Assembly (NCBI RefSeq): GCF_000328705.1
Contig: NC_019673.1
Span: 2,976,001-3,040,000 of the forward strand
Reading direction: 5' to 3'
DNA: 64,000 nt
Source of the DNA: Saccharothrix espanaensis DSM 44229
GTDB taxonomy: Bacteria > Actinomycetota > Actinomycetes > Mycobacteriales > Pseudonocardiaceae
Of this stretch, positions 17,111 through 25,112 are shown piece after piece. Within the stretch, counting starts at the first letter, position 1. The number at the start of each line of letters is the position of its first letter. The position numbers were made by a program, and so were the translations under genes. Below the pieces are notes generated by a model, which ran no database searches, had not been told where the DNA came from, and was given only the letters and a program-made list of their open reading frames with translations.

Positions 17111-18124
17111 TCACCAGGGCCGCAGCCACGGGTCGAAGTCCACGATGTCGCGGATCGGCGCGAACTTCTCGGCCAGTTCCGGGGTCACCATCAGCACGCC
17201 GACCTCGATCCGGTCCCCGCCGCCGGTCCGGTGGATGCCGTTCGACGGGTCGTTCATCAACGGCCGCAGCACCTCCTCGGCCCGCGCGTGCATCGCGCGC
17301 TGGTCGGCGATGCTCGGCCGGCCGGGCGCGGCGACTACGCACAGGTTCCCGGTGTAGCGGGCGCGCAGCTCGCGCCCCGCCGCGTCCACGTCGCCGTCCA
17401 CCACCTCGACCACCATGACCTGCACCGCGTCGCCGAGCGCCGCCGTGGTCTCCGGGTAGCCGTCCGGGTAGGACGTCTGCGGCATCCGGAACCGGTCCGG
17501 CGCCTCCTCCTGGACGTACAGGCCGAGGTCTTTGCCGATGGGCGGGTCGCCGCGCAGCCAGCCGCCGGGCGGCGGCGCGCACGGAACCGGGTCGGGCACC
17601 TGCCACGTCGTGGTCGTGGCGGTCGGCGGGCTCTGCCGGGTGACCTCCAGCGTCCCGGACCGCCAGACGCCCTCCAGCGTGACGTCGGTCTCCAGCGACG
17701 TGAGCCCGCTCGGGTCGACGCCGGTCACCGGCACCCCCATCTCGCAGGTCTGCGGCCGGGGCAGGTCGACCAGGAACACCGCGGTGCAGAACCGGACCGC
17801 CCGGCCGGCCACGACCTCGACCTGCCCGGTCCCGCGCAACCGGTCGCCCTCGTGCACCACCAGGTCCGCGGCGGGCCGGTCCGGCGAGGTGACCACGCCG
17901 GTGCCGAACGTCGCCGGTTCCTCCGGCGCGGCCCCGCTCGACAGCACGATCCGCGCCATGACCACCCCCGCCACCACGACGACGACCGCCGCGGCCGCCG
18001 GCAGCCACCACCGGACCGGGGAGCGCCGGGGCAGCCGGGCCGGGTCCAGCGGCGGGACCGGCGGCTGCTCGGCCCGCCACCGGGCACCCGCCTCGTGCAG
18101 CAGTTCGTCCACCGGGTCGGTCAT
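17111..18124 (-). CDS. Membrane protein coupled to an ECF sigma factor (probable anti-sigma or sensor)
   Basis: 337 aa. A cytoplasmic N-terminus of about 38 residues (MTDPVDELLHEAGARW) is followed by one transmembrane helix (WWLPAAAAVVVVVAGVVMAR) and a large extracytoplasmic domain with Cys residues but no recognised fold. The ATG overlaps the sigma-factor stop as ATGA, so the proteins are made together. That is the usual arrangement of an ECF sigma factor with its membrane anti-sigma factor. I see no HxxxCxxC zinc anti-sigma motif in the N-terminus, so the anti-sigma role is inferred from context only. Confidence 0.75.
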   Translation of the reverse strand: MTDPVDELLHEAGARWRAEQPPVPPLDPARLPRRSPVRWWLPAAAAVVVVVAGVVMARIVLSSGAAPEEPATFGTGVVTSPDRPAADLVVHEGDRLRGTGQVEVVAGRAVRFCTAVFLVDLPRPQTCEMGVPVTGVDPSGLTSLETDVTLEGVWRSGTLEVTRQSPPTATTTTWQVPDPVPCAPPPGGWLRGDPPIGKDLGLYVQEEAPDRFRMPQTSYPDGYPETTAALGDAVQVMVVEVVDGDVDAAGRELRARYTGNLCVVAAPGRPSIADQRAMHARAEEVLRPLMNDPSNGIHRTGGGDRIEVGVLMVTPELAEKFAPIRDIVDFDPWLRPW

Positions 18125-18609
18125 CCGGCCACCTCCAGGAGAGCGCGCAGCCTGGTGCGCGCGTCGGCCAACGTGGACTTCACCGTGCCCTCGGCGCAGC
18201 GCATCACGGCCGCCGTCTCGGCGACGGTGAGCCCGACGAAGTAGACGCAGTCCACGGCCGCGCGCTGGCGGCCGGTCAGCCGGTCCAGCGCCTGCCGCAG
18301 GTCCAGCCCGGCGTCGGACACCGGCTCCACCTGGCGTTCCCGGGCGAGCACGTCCGGCCGGCCGCGGGCGCGCGCCCGGCCGGCGCGGTCCGCGGTGATC
18401 GCCAGCAGCCAGGCGGTCGGCGTGCCCTTGCCCTCGTCGTACTGCCGCCGTTTGAGCCACGCCCGCAGCAGCGCCTCCTGCACGACGTCGTCGCGCTCGG
18501 CGTCGGGGGCCAGTCGCGCGGCCAGTCGGGCCATCGCCGGCAGGTGCGGTCGCACCCAGTCGGCGAACTCCCGCCGGTCGGCCGGTGCGCCGTCGCGCAC
18601 GGTGTCCAT
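18121..18609 (-). CDS. ECF RNA polymerase sigma factor
   Basis: 162 aa. Region 2 covers ARLAARLAPDAERDDVVQEA, then LLRAWLKRRQYDEGKGTPTA, WLLAITADRAGRA. Region 4 covers ALDRLTGRQRAAVDCVYFVG, LTVAETAAVMRCAEGTVKST, LADARTRLRALL. The ATG start at 18609 has AGAGGGGG just upstream. It is cotranscribed with the overlapping membrane-protein gene, which probably controls it. The regulon is unknown. Confidence 0.93.
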   Translation of the reverse strand: MDTVRDGAPADRREFADWVRPHLPAMARLAARLAPDAERDDVVQEALLRAWLKRRQYDEGKGTPTAWLLAITADRAGRARARGRPDVLARERQVEPVSDAGLDLRQALDRLTGRQRAAVDCVYFVGLTVAETAAVMRCAEGTVKSTLADARTRLRALLEVAG

Positions 18610-18705
18610 ACCCCCTCTACCCCCGGCCGGGCCGGTTTGGTTGGGCCGGGGCGGCCGACCGGTGCGAAGTTCAGCCGACCGGCCCAGCCGCCGGGCCGTT
18701 CGGGG

Positions 18706-19542
18706 TCACCCGCCGGCCAGGTTCGACACCGCCATCGCGGCCGTCACCACGACCAGCAGGCCCAGGTACACGTGGGCGTAGGCCCGGTCCGGGATGCGCG
18801 GGGGGCGCAGCTTGAGCGCGAGGATGACCGGGACGGCTCCGGCGAGCAGGGCCGCGGCGGCGGTGACGTCGACCAGGCCGACCAGGTGGTCCGCGCCGGT
18901 GCCGGGCGTCCCGCCGGCGATCAGGAACACGGCCGTCGAGGGGACGGCGATGGCCAGCGTCAGCGGGTTGGCCAGGGCGGTCGCGGTGCGCATCGGGTGG
19001 CCGCCGCGGCGCAGCAGCGGAACGGTCAGCACGCTGCCGCCGACGCCCAGGAACGCCGCCACGGCCCCGATCGGCACGCCCAGCGCCGAGCGGATCACCC
19101 CCGAGCCGGGCCCGGCCGGGCCGGTCGCCGGCCGGAGGAACCCCGGCCGGGCCGGCAGGTCGGCGATCGTGCCGACCAGGTAGCCGACGAACGCCCAGCG
19201 CAGCAGGTCGGCCGGGGCGTACCGGGCGGCGATCGCGCCTGCCGCCGCACCGACCGCGAGCAACCCGATCAGCGCGTGCCGGCCGCGCAGGGCGCGCAGC
19301 ACGTCCCGCCGGGTCGAGGCGGTGGCGATGGCGGCGTTGACCACCATCACCACCGCGGAGGTGGCCACCGCGACCCGGGCCGCGTCGCCGCCCAGGTGGG
19401 CGTCCGCCCAGACGATCACCGGCACGGTGACGAACCCGCCGCCGAAGCCGAACACGACGGTGGTCAGGCCGGTGAGGAGGCCGATGCCGAGCAGCGCGGG
19501 GAACACCCGACCAACACCACCAGACACGAGGTGGTCTCGCAT
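18706..19542 (-). CDS. TSUP (TauE/SafE) family membrane permease
   Basis: 278 aa with about eight hydrophobic segments. The paired family motifs are TGLTTVVFGFGGGFVTVPVI near the N-terminus and GAVAAFLGVGGSVLTVPLL in the second half; this internal two-fold repeat defines the family. Members export or import sulfite, sulfoacetate or other organosulfur anions. The start at ATG 19542 is chosen over the longer frame from 19653 because the hydrophobic family sequence begins there. It is divergent from an AraC-family gene 49 bp away that may regulate it. Confidence 0.88.
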   Translation of the reverse strand: MRDHLVSGGVGRVFPALLGIGLLTGLTTVVFGFGGGFVTVPVIVWADAHLGGDAARVAVATSAVVMVVNAAIATASTRRDVLRALRGRHALIGLLAVGAAAGAIAARYAPADLLRWAFVGYLVGTIADLPARPGFLRPATGPAGPGSGVIRSALGVPIGAVAAFLGVGGSVLTVPLLRRGGHPMRTATALANPLTLAIAVPSTAVFLIAGGTPGTGADHLVGLVDVTAAAALLAGAVPVILALKLRPPRIPDRAYAHVYLGLLVVVTAAMAVSNLAGG

Positions 19543-19591
19543 TCGATGATCGGCGCGAACCTTTCGCGACTCGGCCGCTACGGTGGGCGCG

Positions 19592-20356
19592 ATGAGGAAC
19601 GTGCCGCTCGCCGACCACGACCACGTCGACCGGGACGTGCTGCCGATCGGCACCGACTACCCGCCCCGGCACGTGCTGGACTGGCACGAGCACCGCCGGG
19701 CGCAGTTCCTCTACGGGGCGACCGGGGTGATGGCGGTGGAGACCCGGGACGGCACGTGGACCGTGCCCACCGACCGCGCCGTGCTGATCCCGGCCGGCAC
19801 CCCGCACCGGGTGCGGATGGTCGGTGTCAGCACCCGCAGCCTCTACGTCGAGCCGGGCGCGGTGCCGTGGTGGCCCGCCACCTGCCGGGTCGTGGACGTC
19901 ACGCCGCTGCTGCGCGAGCTCCTGCTGGCGGCGGTCGAGTTCGCCGCCGACTACGACCTGGCCGGCAGGGAAGGCGCGGTGGCGGCGCTGCTGCTGCACG
20001 AGATCGCCGCCCTCGCCCCGCTGCCGCTGCACGTGGCCCTCCCGTCGTCCCCGGACCTGGCGGACCTGTGCCGGGGCTACCTCGACGCACCCGACGCGCG
20101 GGCGACCAACACCGAGTGGGCGGCCCGGGTCGCGATGAGCGAACGCGCCTTCACCCGCCGGTTCCGCCACGAGCTGGGCCTGAGCCCGGCGACCTGGCGG
20201 CTGCGAGCCCGCCTGCTCGCGGCGGCACCGCTGCTGCGCACCCGCACGGTCACCGAGGTCGCGGCCCACCTGGGCTACTCGTCCCCGGCCGCGTTCACCG
20301 CGGCCTTCAGCGCCACCTTCGGCCTGCCGCCGTCCCGGCTGGTGCGCCGGGCGTGA
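19592..20356 (+). CDS. AraC-family transcriptional regulator with cupin sensor
   Basis: About 254 aa. The N-terminal cupin (WHEHRRAQFLYGATGVMAVE, VLIPAGTPHRVRM) is followed by two C-terminal HTH motifs (NTEWAARVAMSERAFTRRFR, ELGLSPATWRLRARL; EVAAHLGYSSPAAFTAAFSA). The divergent TSUP permease is the likely target. GTG 19583 is an alternative start three codons upstream; a TACGGT-like -10 lies close, so the mRNA could be almost leaderless. Confidence 0.9.
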   Translation: MRNVPLADHDHVDRDVLPIGTDYPPRHVLDWHEHRRAQFLYGATGVMAVETRDGTWTVPTDRAVLIPAGTPHRVRMVGVSTRSLYVEPGAVPWWPATCRVVDVTPLLRELLLAAVEFAADYDLAGREGAVAALLLHEIAALAPLPLHVALPSSPDLADLCRGYLDAPDARATNTEWAARVAMSERAFTRRFRHELGLSPATWRLRARLLAAAPLLRTRTVTEVAAHLGYSSPAAFTAAFSATFGLPPSRLVRRA

Positions 20357-20412
20357 CGGCGGTGACAGTGGCGCGGTGGATCACCGGCCCGAGCCCGATG
20401 TCGCCCGGGTGA

Positions 20413-20435
20413 GTTATGTCCACAGTGGACATAAC
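20413..20435. promoter_or_regulatory. 23-bp perfect palindrome
   Basis: GTTATGTCCAC-A-GTGGACATAAC is an exact inverted repeat with a one-base centre, 57 bp after the AraC gene. The core GTCCACAGTGGAC recurs elsewhere in the window, always inside genes. Only this copy has the longer arms, which suggests a protein-binding site rather than a terminator, because no T-run follows. Confidence 0.6.
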
Positions 20436-20713
20436 TGTGGCGGACACCCGAAGCCTGCCCTGTTCCTGGCACGATCGCCGCGCGGCTGGCGCTCGGCGCG
20501 TGGGGTTGCGGTGTTCGCGACCCGCCGCACGGTGTCCCTCACCGCGACGCCCGCCACCACGGCGGCCCTGTCGACCCTCACGTTCCCACCTGTCGCACGA
20601 AAGGGTGATGTGGTTCCCGGAACTACCTCGGCTGTCATCCGACTAACTGGTCGACGCCCGGCGGGACCGTCCGACCGGCGCAGCCCCGTCCCCGACCCGA
20701 GGTGGCCGACCCG
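20436..20713. other. Non-coding gap before dsbA-like gene
   Basis: About 280 bp with no convincing gene on either strand. The base composition is slightly less GC-rich than the neighbouring genes, and a GAGG ribosome-site candidate stands just before the dsbA-like start. It probably holds the promoter of the dsbA-VKOR pair. No clear -35/-10 pair is visible. Confidence 0.5.
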
Positions 20714-21433
20714 ATGTCCCGCAAGTCCCGCAACCCGGTGACCGCCCGGCGCGGCCCGTCCCTCAACGTGATCCTGACCGCCGCGGTGGTGGTGATCGCC
20801 GCCGCCGTGATCGGGGGAGTGCTGCTCGCCAACCGGGGCTCGGCCGGCCCGTCCGCCGACAGCACCCTGCGCCCGGCCGACGCCCACACACTGTCCACAG
20901 TGGACGGCGACAAGGTCACGGTGGTCGAGTTCTTCGACTTCCAGTGCCCGGCGTGCTCGTCGTACTACACCGACGTCACCAAGAAGCTGGAGCAGGACTA
21001 CCGGGGACGCATCACGCTCGTCCCGCGCAACCTCCCGCTGGACGTGCACCCGCTCGCCCTGCCCGCCGCCCTCGCCGCCGAGGCCGCCGGCAAGCAGGGC
21101 AAGTACGCCGAGATGTACCACGCGCTCTACGAGAACTACGACTCGTGGGCGCTCGCCGGCCAGTCCGTCGCGACCGACCCGAAGGCCGCCGCCGCGACGT
21201 TCGAGCGGTTCGCCACCACCGCCGGCCTCGACCTGGAGCGGTTCCGCGCCGACCTGGCCTCGCCGGACCTGCGCGAGACCGTCGACCGGGACGTCGCCGA
21301 CGCCCGCCAGCTCGGCGTGACCAGCACCCCGACGTTGTTCGTGAACGGCACGAAGTTCCAGCCCAAGGGCAAGACCCTGGCCGACGTCGACCGCGAGCTA
21401 CGGGCCCGGATCGACGAGGAACTGGACCGGTGA
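20714..21433 (+). CDS. Membrane-anchored DsbA-like thiol oxidoreductase
   Basis: 239 aa. A short basic N-terminus and one membrane anchor (LNVILTAAVVVIAAAVIGGV) hold an extracytoplasmic thioredoxin-fold domain with VVEFFDFQCPACSSYYTDV. The redox motif is CPAC, and GVTSTPTLFVNG supplies the cis-Pro loop. A DsbA-type helical insertion covers LAAEAAGKQGKYAEMYHALY. It introduces disulfides into exported proteins. GTG 20702 is an alternative start. The gene overlaps the VKOR gene as GTGA, giving a complete oxidising pair. Many secreted Cys-containing proteins in this window could be its clients. Confidence 0.9.
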   Translation: MSRKSRNPVTARRGPSLNVILTAAVVVIAAAVIGGVLLANRGSAGPSADSTLRPADAHTLSTVDGDKVTVVEFFDFQCPACSSYYTDVTKKLEQDYRGRITLVPRNLPLDVHPLALPAALAAEAAGKQGKYAEMYHALYENYDSWALAGQSVATDPKAAAATFERFATTAGLDLERFRADLASPDLRETVDRDVADARQLGVTSTPTLFVNGTKFQPKGKTLADVDRELRARIDEELDR

Positions 21434-21975
21434 GCCGCGCTCTCGCGTGGCTCTACGTCGTCGGCGGCGGGCTCGGCCTGGTCGCCGCGGCGGCGTTGAC
21501 GCTGGAGAAGATCGCGAAGCTGCGCGACCCGGCCTACGTGCCGACGTGCTCGCTCAACCCCGTGGTGTCGTGCGGTTCGGTGATGGACAGCGCGCAGGCG
21601 TCGGTGTTCGGCTTCCCCAACCCGCTGATCGGGATCGCCGCGTTCGCCGTCGTGGTGACCACCGGCGTGGTCGTGCTCGCGGGCTTCGACCCGCCGCGCT
21701 GGTACCGGATCTCGCTCGACGTCGGAATGGCGCTCGGGGTCGTGTTCGTGCACTGGCTCATCGTGGCGAGCCTGTACGACATCCACGCGCTGTGCCCGTA
21801 CTGCTTGGTGGTGTGGGTCGTGGTGATCCCGTTGTTCTGGTACACGACCTTGGACACGTGGCCCGCGCTCGCGCCCTTGCGTCGGGTGCACAGCGTTGTG
21901 CTGGTGCTGTGGTACCTGGTGATCGTCGCATTGGTGCTGGCGGCGTTCTGGGACTACTGGACGAGCTTGGTCTGA
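21430..21975 (+). CDS. Vitamin K epoxide reductase (VKOR)-family protein
   Basis: 181 aa with about five transmembrane helices. The VKOR cysteines are present: a loop pair in CSLNPVVSCGSVM and the active-site CxxC in HALCPYCLVVWVVV. The conserved Ser/Asn region is FPNPLIGIAAF. Bacterial VKOR reoxidises DsbA with menaquinone as acceptor. The start codon overlaps the dsbA-like stop by 4 bp, so both proteins are made together and form one disulfide-forming pathway. Confidence 0.93.
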   Translation: MSRALAWLYVVGGGLGLVAAAALTLEKIAKLRDPAYVPTCSLNPVVSCGSVMDSAQASVFGFPNPLIGIAAFAVVVTTGVVVLAGFDPPRWYRISLDVGMALGVVFVHWLIVASLYDIHALCPYCLVVWVVVIPLFWYTTLDTWPALAPLRRVHSVVLVLWYLVIVALVLAAFWDYWTSLV

Positions 21976-22025
21976 CACGCTCGCCTCCAGCACGGGCGCG
22001 CGACTGGTCCACGGCCTCCATGCCC

Positions 22026-22115
22026 GAGATGTGCCACCCCGAGATGTGCCACCCCGAGATGTGCCACCCCGAGATGTGCCACCCCGAGATGTGCCACCCC
22101 GAGATGTGCCACCCG
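22026..22115. repeat. 15-bp tandem repeat array, six copies
   Basis: GAGATGTGCCACCCC is repeated six times with only the final base changed in the last copy. The period is a multiple of three, so all six frames stay open through it. An ATG at 22020 would give a 57-aa peptide with MCHPE repeated, but no ribosome site precedes it. It lies 50 bp after the VKOR gene. Confidence 0.93.
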
Positions 22116-22312
22116 CCGCGACCGGTCAAACCTGCGCGTCCGTCCGGATGTCGTAGGGGTGACGACGGCCGATCGCGGGTAACCGGGTGCTGAACCGTCC
22201 GCCTGGTCGACCACGAACTCCGGACGTCGTCACCGGCAACGGGACAACGCGCACCGGCGACGGGCACGGCGCGCACCAGGCACGAGCGACGGCGACACCG
22301 AGGAGGACACGA

Positions 22313-23272
22313 GTGGTCGACCACAAGGACCCCGCACGCGGCAGCCTGCCCGGCGCGAAAGCCCCGGGCACGAGCACCTACCTGGGCGTCTACCTCAACG
22401 ACCACCTGGCGGGCGCGTCGGCCAACGTCGAACTTGCCCGCCGCGTGGCCCGCACCCACCCCGGACTGCGCGGCCTGGCCCGCGAGGTCGCGGAGGACCG
22501 CACGGCGCTGCTTCGGATCATGAAGGAGCGCGGCGTGCCGGTGAGCCGGCACAAGGTCGCGGCCGGCCGGCTCGGCGAGCTGGTGGGCCGGCTCAAGCTC
22601 AACGGCTCGCTGGTCACCCGCTCGCCGTTGAGCGACCTGGTGGAGCTGGAGGCGATGCGGCTGGGCATCGAGGCCAAGGCCGCGCTGTGGCGGGCGTTGC
22701 GCACGCTGCCCGACACCGACACCTACGACCGCCTCCTGGAGCGGGCCGAGTCGCAGGCGCGCCGGGTCGAGGCGTTGCGGCTCGACGCGGCGGCCGGCGC
22801 CCTGTCCGCCCGGACCGACCGCGCCGGGGTCGAGGTGGGCCGGACGTTCGCCGTGCGCACCCCGCCCGAGCGGGTGCACGAGTACCTGCGCGACTTCGCC
22901 CACGCCGAGCAGTGGGACCCGGGAACGGTGTCCTGCGAGCCGATGGAGCCCGGCCCGGTCGAGGTCGGCACCCGCTGGCACAACGTGTCGCAGTTCCTCG
23001 GCCGCCGCGTCGAACTGGTCTACGAGCTGACCCGCGACGACCCGGAGCACCTCCAGTTCGTCGGCGCGAACCGGACCGCCACGTCGACCGACGACATCAC
23101 CGTCACCCCCGGACCGGCCCCCGGCACCAGCTCGATCCACTACCGCGCGCACGTCGAGTTCCACGGCCTGGCCCGGTTCGGCGCGCCGCTGGCCCGGCTC
23201 GGGCTGGAGAAGCTCGCCACCGAGATGGAGAGCAGCCTGCCGCGCGCCCTCGGCGGCTCCGTGCAGGACTGA
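22313..23272 (+). CDS. Helical-bundle/SRPBCC two-domain protein
   Basis: 319 aa. The GTG start at 22313 has AGGAGG 6 bp upstream. The N-terminal 165 residues form an all-helical, ferritin-like bundle (YLGVYLNDHLAGASANVELA, AREVAEDRTALLRIMKERGV, LSDLVELEAMRLGIEAKAAL). The C-terminal 150 residues are an SRPBCC/polyketide-cyclase-like domain (VEVGRTFAVRTPPERVHEYL, DFAHAEQWDPGTVSC, STDDITVTPGPAPG) of the kind that binds a hydrophobic ligand. The combination is unusual. It stands alone between the repeat array and the tRNA region. No catalytic role can be assigned. Confidence 0.8.
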   Translation: MVDHKDPARGSLPGAKAPGTSTYLGVYLNDHLAGASANVELARRVARTHPGLRGLAREVAEDRTALLRIMKERGVPVSRHKVAAGRLGELVGRLKLNGSLVTRSPLSDLVELEAMRLGIEAKAALWRALRTLPDTDTYDRLLERAESQARRVEALRLDAAAGALSARTDRAGVEVGRTFAVRTPPERVHEYLRDFAHAEQWDPGTVSCEPMEPGPVEVGTRWHNVSQFLGRRVELVYELTRDDPEHLQFVGANRTATSTDDITVTPGPAPGTSSIHYRAHVEFHGLARFGAPLARLGLEKLATEMESSLPRALGGSVQD

Positions 23273-23372
23273 CTACCGGCACCTCGCGATGCCACCTCAG
23301 GTGGACTATTGATCACGATAGCTTCAGTGAACACCGATCCCAACCCGTTCGGGGGCTCGGGGATGAGCGAAC

Positions 23373-23408
23373 GTTGATGCCGACGCGTCGTGATGCGTCG
23401 GCATCAAC
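23373..23408 (+). terminator. Strong hairpin downstream of the SRPBCC gene
   Basis: GTTGATGCCGACGC pairs perfectly with GCGTCGGCATCAAC around an 8-base loop. There is no T-run, as is common in actinomycetes. It lies 100 bp after the SRPBCC stop and may end that transcript before the tRNA promoter. Confidence 0.65.
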
Positions 23409-23419
23409 GCGGGGTAGCG

Positions 23420-23446
23420 GCGTTATCGCGTTATCGCGTTATCGCG
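23420..23446. repeat. 8-bp tandem repeat
   Basis: GCGTTATC occurs three times in a row, followed by GCG. A looser GGATGG-rich repeat follows (23455-23480). The stretch 23273-23642 holds no gene that I can support, only this repeat, the hairpin and the promoter of the tRNA. Confidence 0.8.
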
Positions 23447-23642
23447 GGGTGGCTGGATGGAGGGATGGCGGGATGGCGGAGGCCGCGTGGCGGCGTGGCG
23501 ATGAGACGGAGATCGAGTTCCGACTCGGCTGCCTCCTGTCCCGCCGCCACAACCTCCACCTGGTCTCCAGAGGTCGCCGGACGTGGGCGGCACCGGGATC
23601 CGTTCGGGTCGTGAGTGCCGCTCGGCTACGATCTCGGTCAAT

Positions 23643-23720
23643 GCCCGGGGCGTAGCGCAGTGGCAGTCGCGCCGCATCCGCAATGCGGACCACACGGGTT
23701 CGAATCCCGTCCCCCGGGCA
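23643..23720 (+). tRNA. Non-canonical tRNA (loop reads anticodon CGC), upstream of SDR-LRR genes
   Basis: A full cloverleaf can be drawn. The acceptor is GCCCGGGG with CCCCGGGC and discriminator A23720. The anticodon stem is CCGCA/UGCGG with loop UCCGCAA. The T arm is ACGGG-UUCGAAU-CCCGU, and a short D arm contains AGUGGCAG. Oddities: the acceptor strand is longer than 7 bp, with CGUA instead of two bases before the D stem and an extra C after the T stem (an additional G-C pair with a bulged C is possible). Position 33 is C instead of the invariant U. There is no encoded CCA. A TACGAT -10 lies at 23627. The second tRNA at 31053 shares the same oddities. The gene for the zinc-finger SDR starts 60 bp downstream. 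Charging is uncertain. Confidence 0.68.
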
Positions 23721-23780
23721 GGCTGCGGCTTGGCGTTCGGGCACCACCGCTTCCGGGGCGGGTCCGGTGGAAAGGGTGTC

Positions 23781-25112
23781 GTGAGCGGTATCGGCGAAGA
23801 GGAGCTGGCGCAGTTCCACGCGGTTGTCGCACGGCTGCGCGCGCTGCCCGTGGACGACCCGGTGCGGCTGCGCGCCGAACGGGTGGCGGAAGCGTTCTCC
23901 CGGGACGGCAAGCAACGTCGCCGCAAGGTGCGCGCGGTGCAGCGGTCCGCGGCCGACGCTGCGGTGGACGCGGCGACCGCGACCGGCGCCACCGACCGCC
24001 GCGAGGACGCGCCGTTGCGGGTCGAGCCCGGCGCGCCGGTCCGCCTGGTGCACGGACGCCGCCACTGCTACGTGTGCAAGGGTCCGTACCGGCACGTCGA
24101 CGCCTTCTACCACCGGCTGTGCCCGGACTGCGCGGCGGAGAACACCGTCCGCCGCACGGCCCGCACCGATCTGACCGGCCGGCGGGCGCTGCTCACCGGA
24201 GGCCGGGTGAAGATCGGCTTCCAACTGGCCCTGATGATGTTGCGCGACGGCGCGGAACTCCTGGTCACCACCCGCTTCCCGCGTGACGCCGCGCGCCGCT
24301 TCCGAGAGGTGTCGGGCAGCGCCGAGTGGCTGGACCGGCTGACCGTCGTGGGCGTCGACCTGCGCGACCCGAGGCAGGTGCTGGGGCTATGCGAGTCGTT
24401 GCGCGCCGACGGCCGGCCGTTGGACGTCCTGGTCAACAACGCGGCCCAGACCGTGCGCCGACCGCCGGAGTCCTACGCGCCGCTGGTGGCCGCCGAGGTC
24501 GGCGCGCTGCCCGTGAACAGCCTGCTGGCACCAGGGTTTCGTACCGGGCCGGCGCTCGGCGGCGGCCGGGACGCGCTCGCCCTGGTGCTCGCCGAAGTCG
24601 ACGAGGCCGGGCTCCTGCCCGATACCGCGCCGGCCAACTCGTGGTCCGCGCGGATCGGCGAACTGGACCCGGCGGAGGTGCTGGAGACGCAGTTGGTGAA
24701 CGCACTCGCGCCGACCCTGCTGTGCGACCGGCTGCTGCCGCTGCTGCTGGACTCCCCGTTCCCGCGCCGGTACGTGGTCAACGTGACGGCTGTGGAGGGA
24801 CGGTTCGAGGTGCGCAACAAGACCTCCGGCCACCCGCACACCAACATGGCCAAGGCGGCGCTCAACATGCTCACCCGCACCAGCGGCCCGGACCTGGCCC
24901 GTCAGGGCGTCTACATGTGCGCGGTGGACACGGGGTGGATCACCGACGAGAACCCGGCCCCGAAGAAGGCGCACCTGGCCGACCGGGGCTTCCGCACCCC
25001 GCTGGACATCGTGGACGGCGCGGCCCGGGTGTACGACCCGATCGTGCGCGGCGAGGCCGGAGCACCGGTCGCGGGCGTGTTCCTGAAGGATTACCGGGAA
25101 GCGGCGTGGTGA
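23781..25112 (+). CDS. Zinc-finger SDR-like protein lacking the catalytic Tyr
   Basis: 443 aa. Residues 1-80 are helical and basic. Residues 96-117 form a treble-clef-like zinc finger (CYVC, then CPDC). From residue 128 there is a Rossmann SDR domain: TGGRVKIG for NAD(P) binding, VGVDLRDPRQV, and VLVNNAAQTVRRPPESY. At the usual YxxxK position the sequence reads HTNMAKAALNML, so the catalytic Tyr is replaced by Thr while the Lys remains. It may be a sensor or binding protein rather than a classic reductase. The GTG start at 23781 has GGAAAGG upstream. It follows the odd tRNA gene by 60 bp and overlaps the LRR gene as GTGA. Confidence 0.8.
   Translation: MSGIGEEELAQFHAVVARLRALPVDDPVRLRAERVAEAFSRDGKQRRRKVRAVQRSAADAAVDAATATGATDRREDAPLRVEPGAPVRLVHGRRHCYVCKGPYRHVDAFYHRLCPDCAAENTVRRTARTDLTGRRALLTGGRVKIGFQLALMMLRDGAELLVTTRFPRDAARRFREVSGSAEWLDRLTVVGVDLRDPRQVLGLCESLRADGRPLDVLVNNAAQTVRRPPESYAPLVAAEVGALPVNSLLAPGFRTGPALGGGRDALALVLAEVDEAGLLPDTAPANSWSARIGELDPAEVLETQLVNALAPTLLCDRLLPLLLDSPFPRRYVVNVTAVEGRFEVRNKTSGHPHTNMAKAALNMLTRTSGPDLARQGVYMCAVDTGWITDENPAPKKAHLADRGFRTPLDIVDGAARVYDPIVRGEAGAPVAGVFLKDYREAAW

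Noticed and set aside
16016..18244. 742-codon plus-strand ORF
   Set aside because: Antisense to the 3-hydroxyisobutyryl-CoA hydrolase and sigma-operon genes; His/Arg/Gln-rich shadow composition.
20376..20741. 121-codon ORF after the AraC gene
   Set aside because: No ribosome site, composition unlike neighbours, overlaps the dsbA-like start and the palindrome.
22026..22115. CRISPR-like array
   Set aside because: Units are adjacent 15-mers without spacers and no cas genes are present.
22187..22312. Upstream extension of the SRPBCC fusion gene
   Set aside because: GTG 22313 has a strong AGGAGG; the upstream codons are low-complexity and lack any signal.
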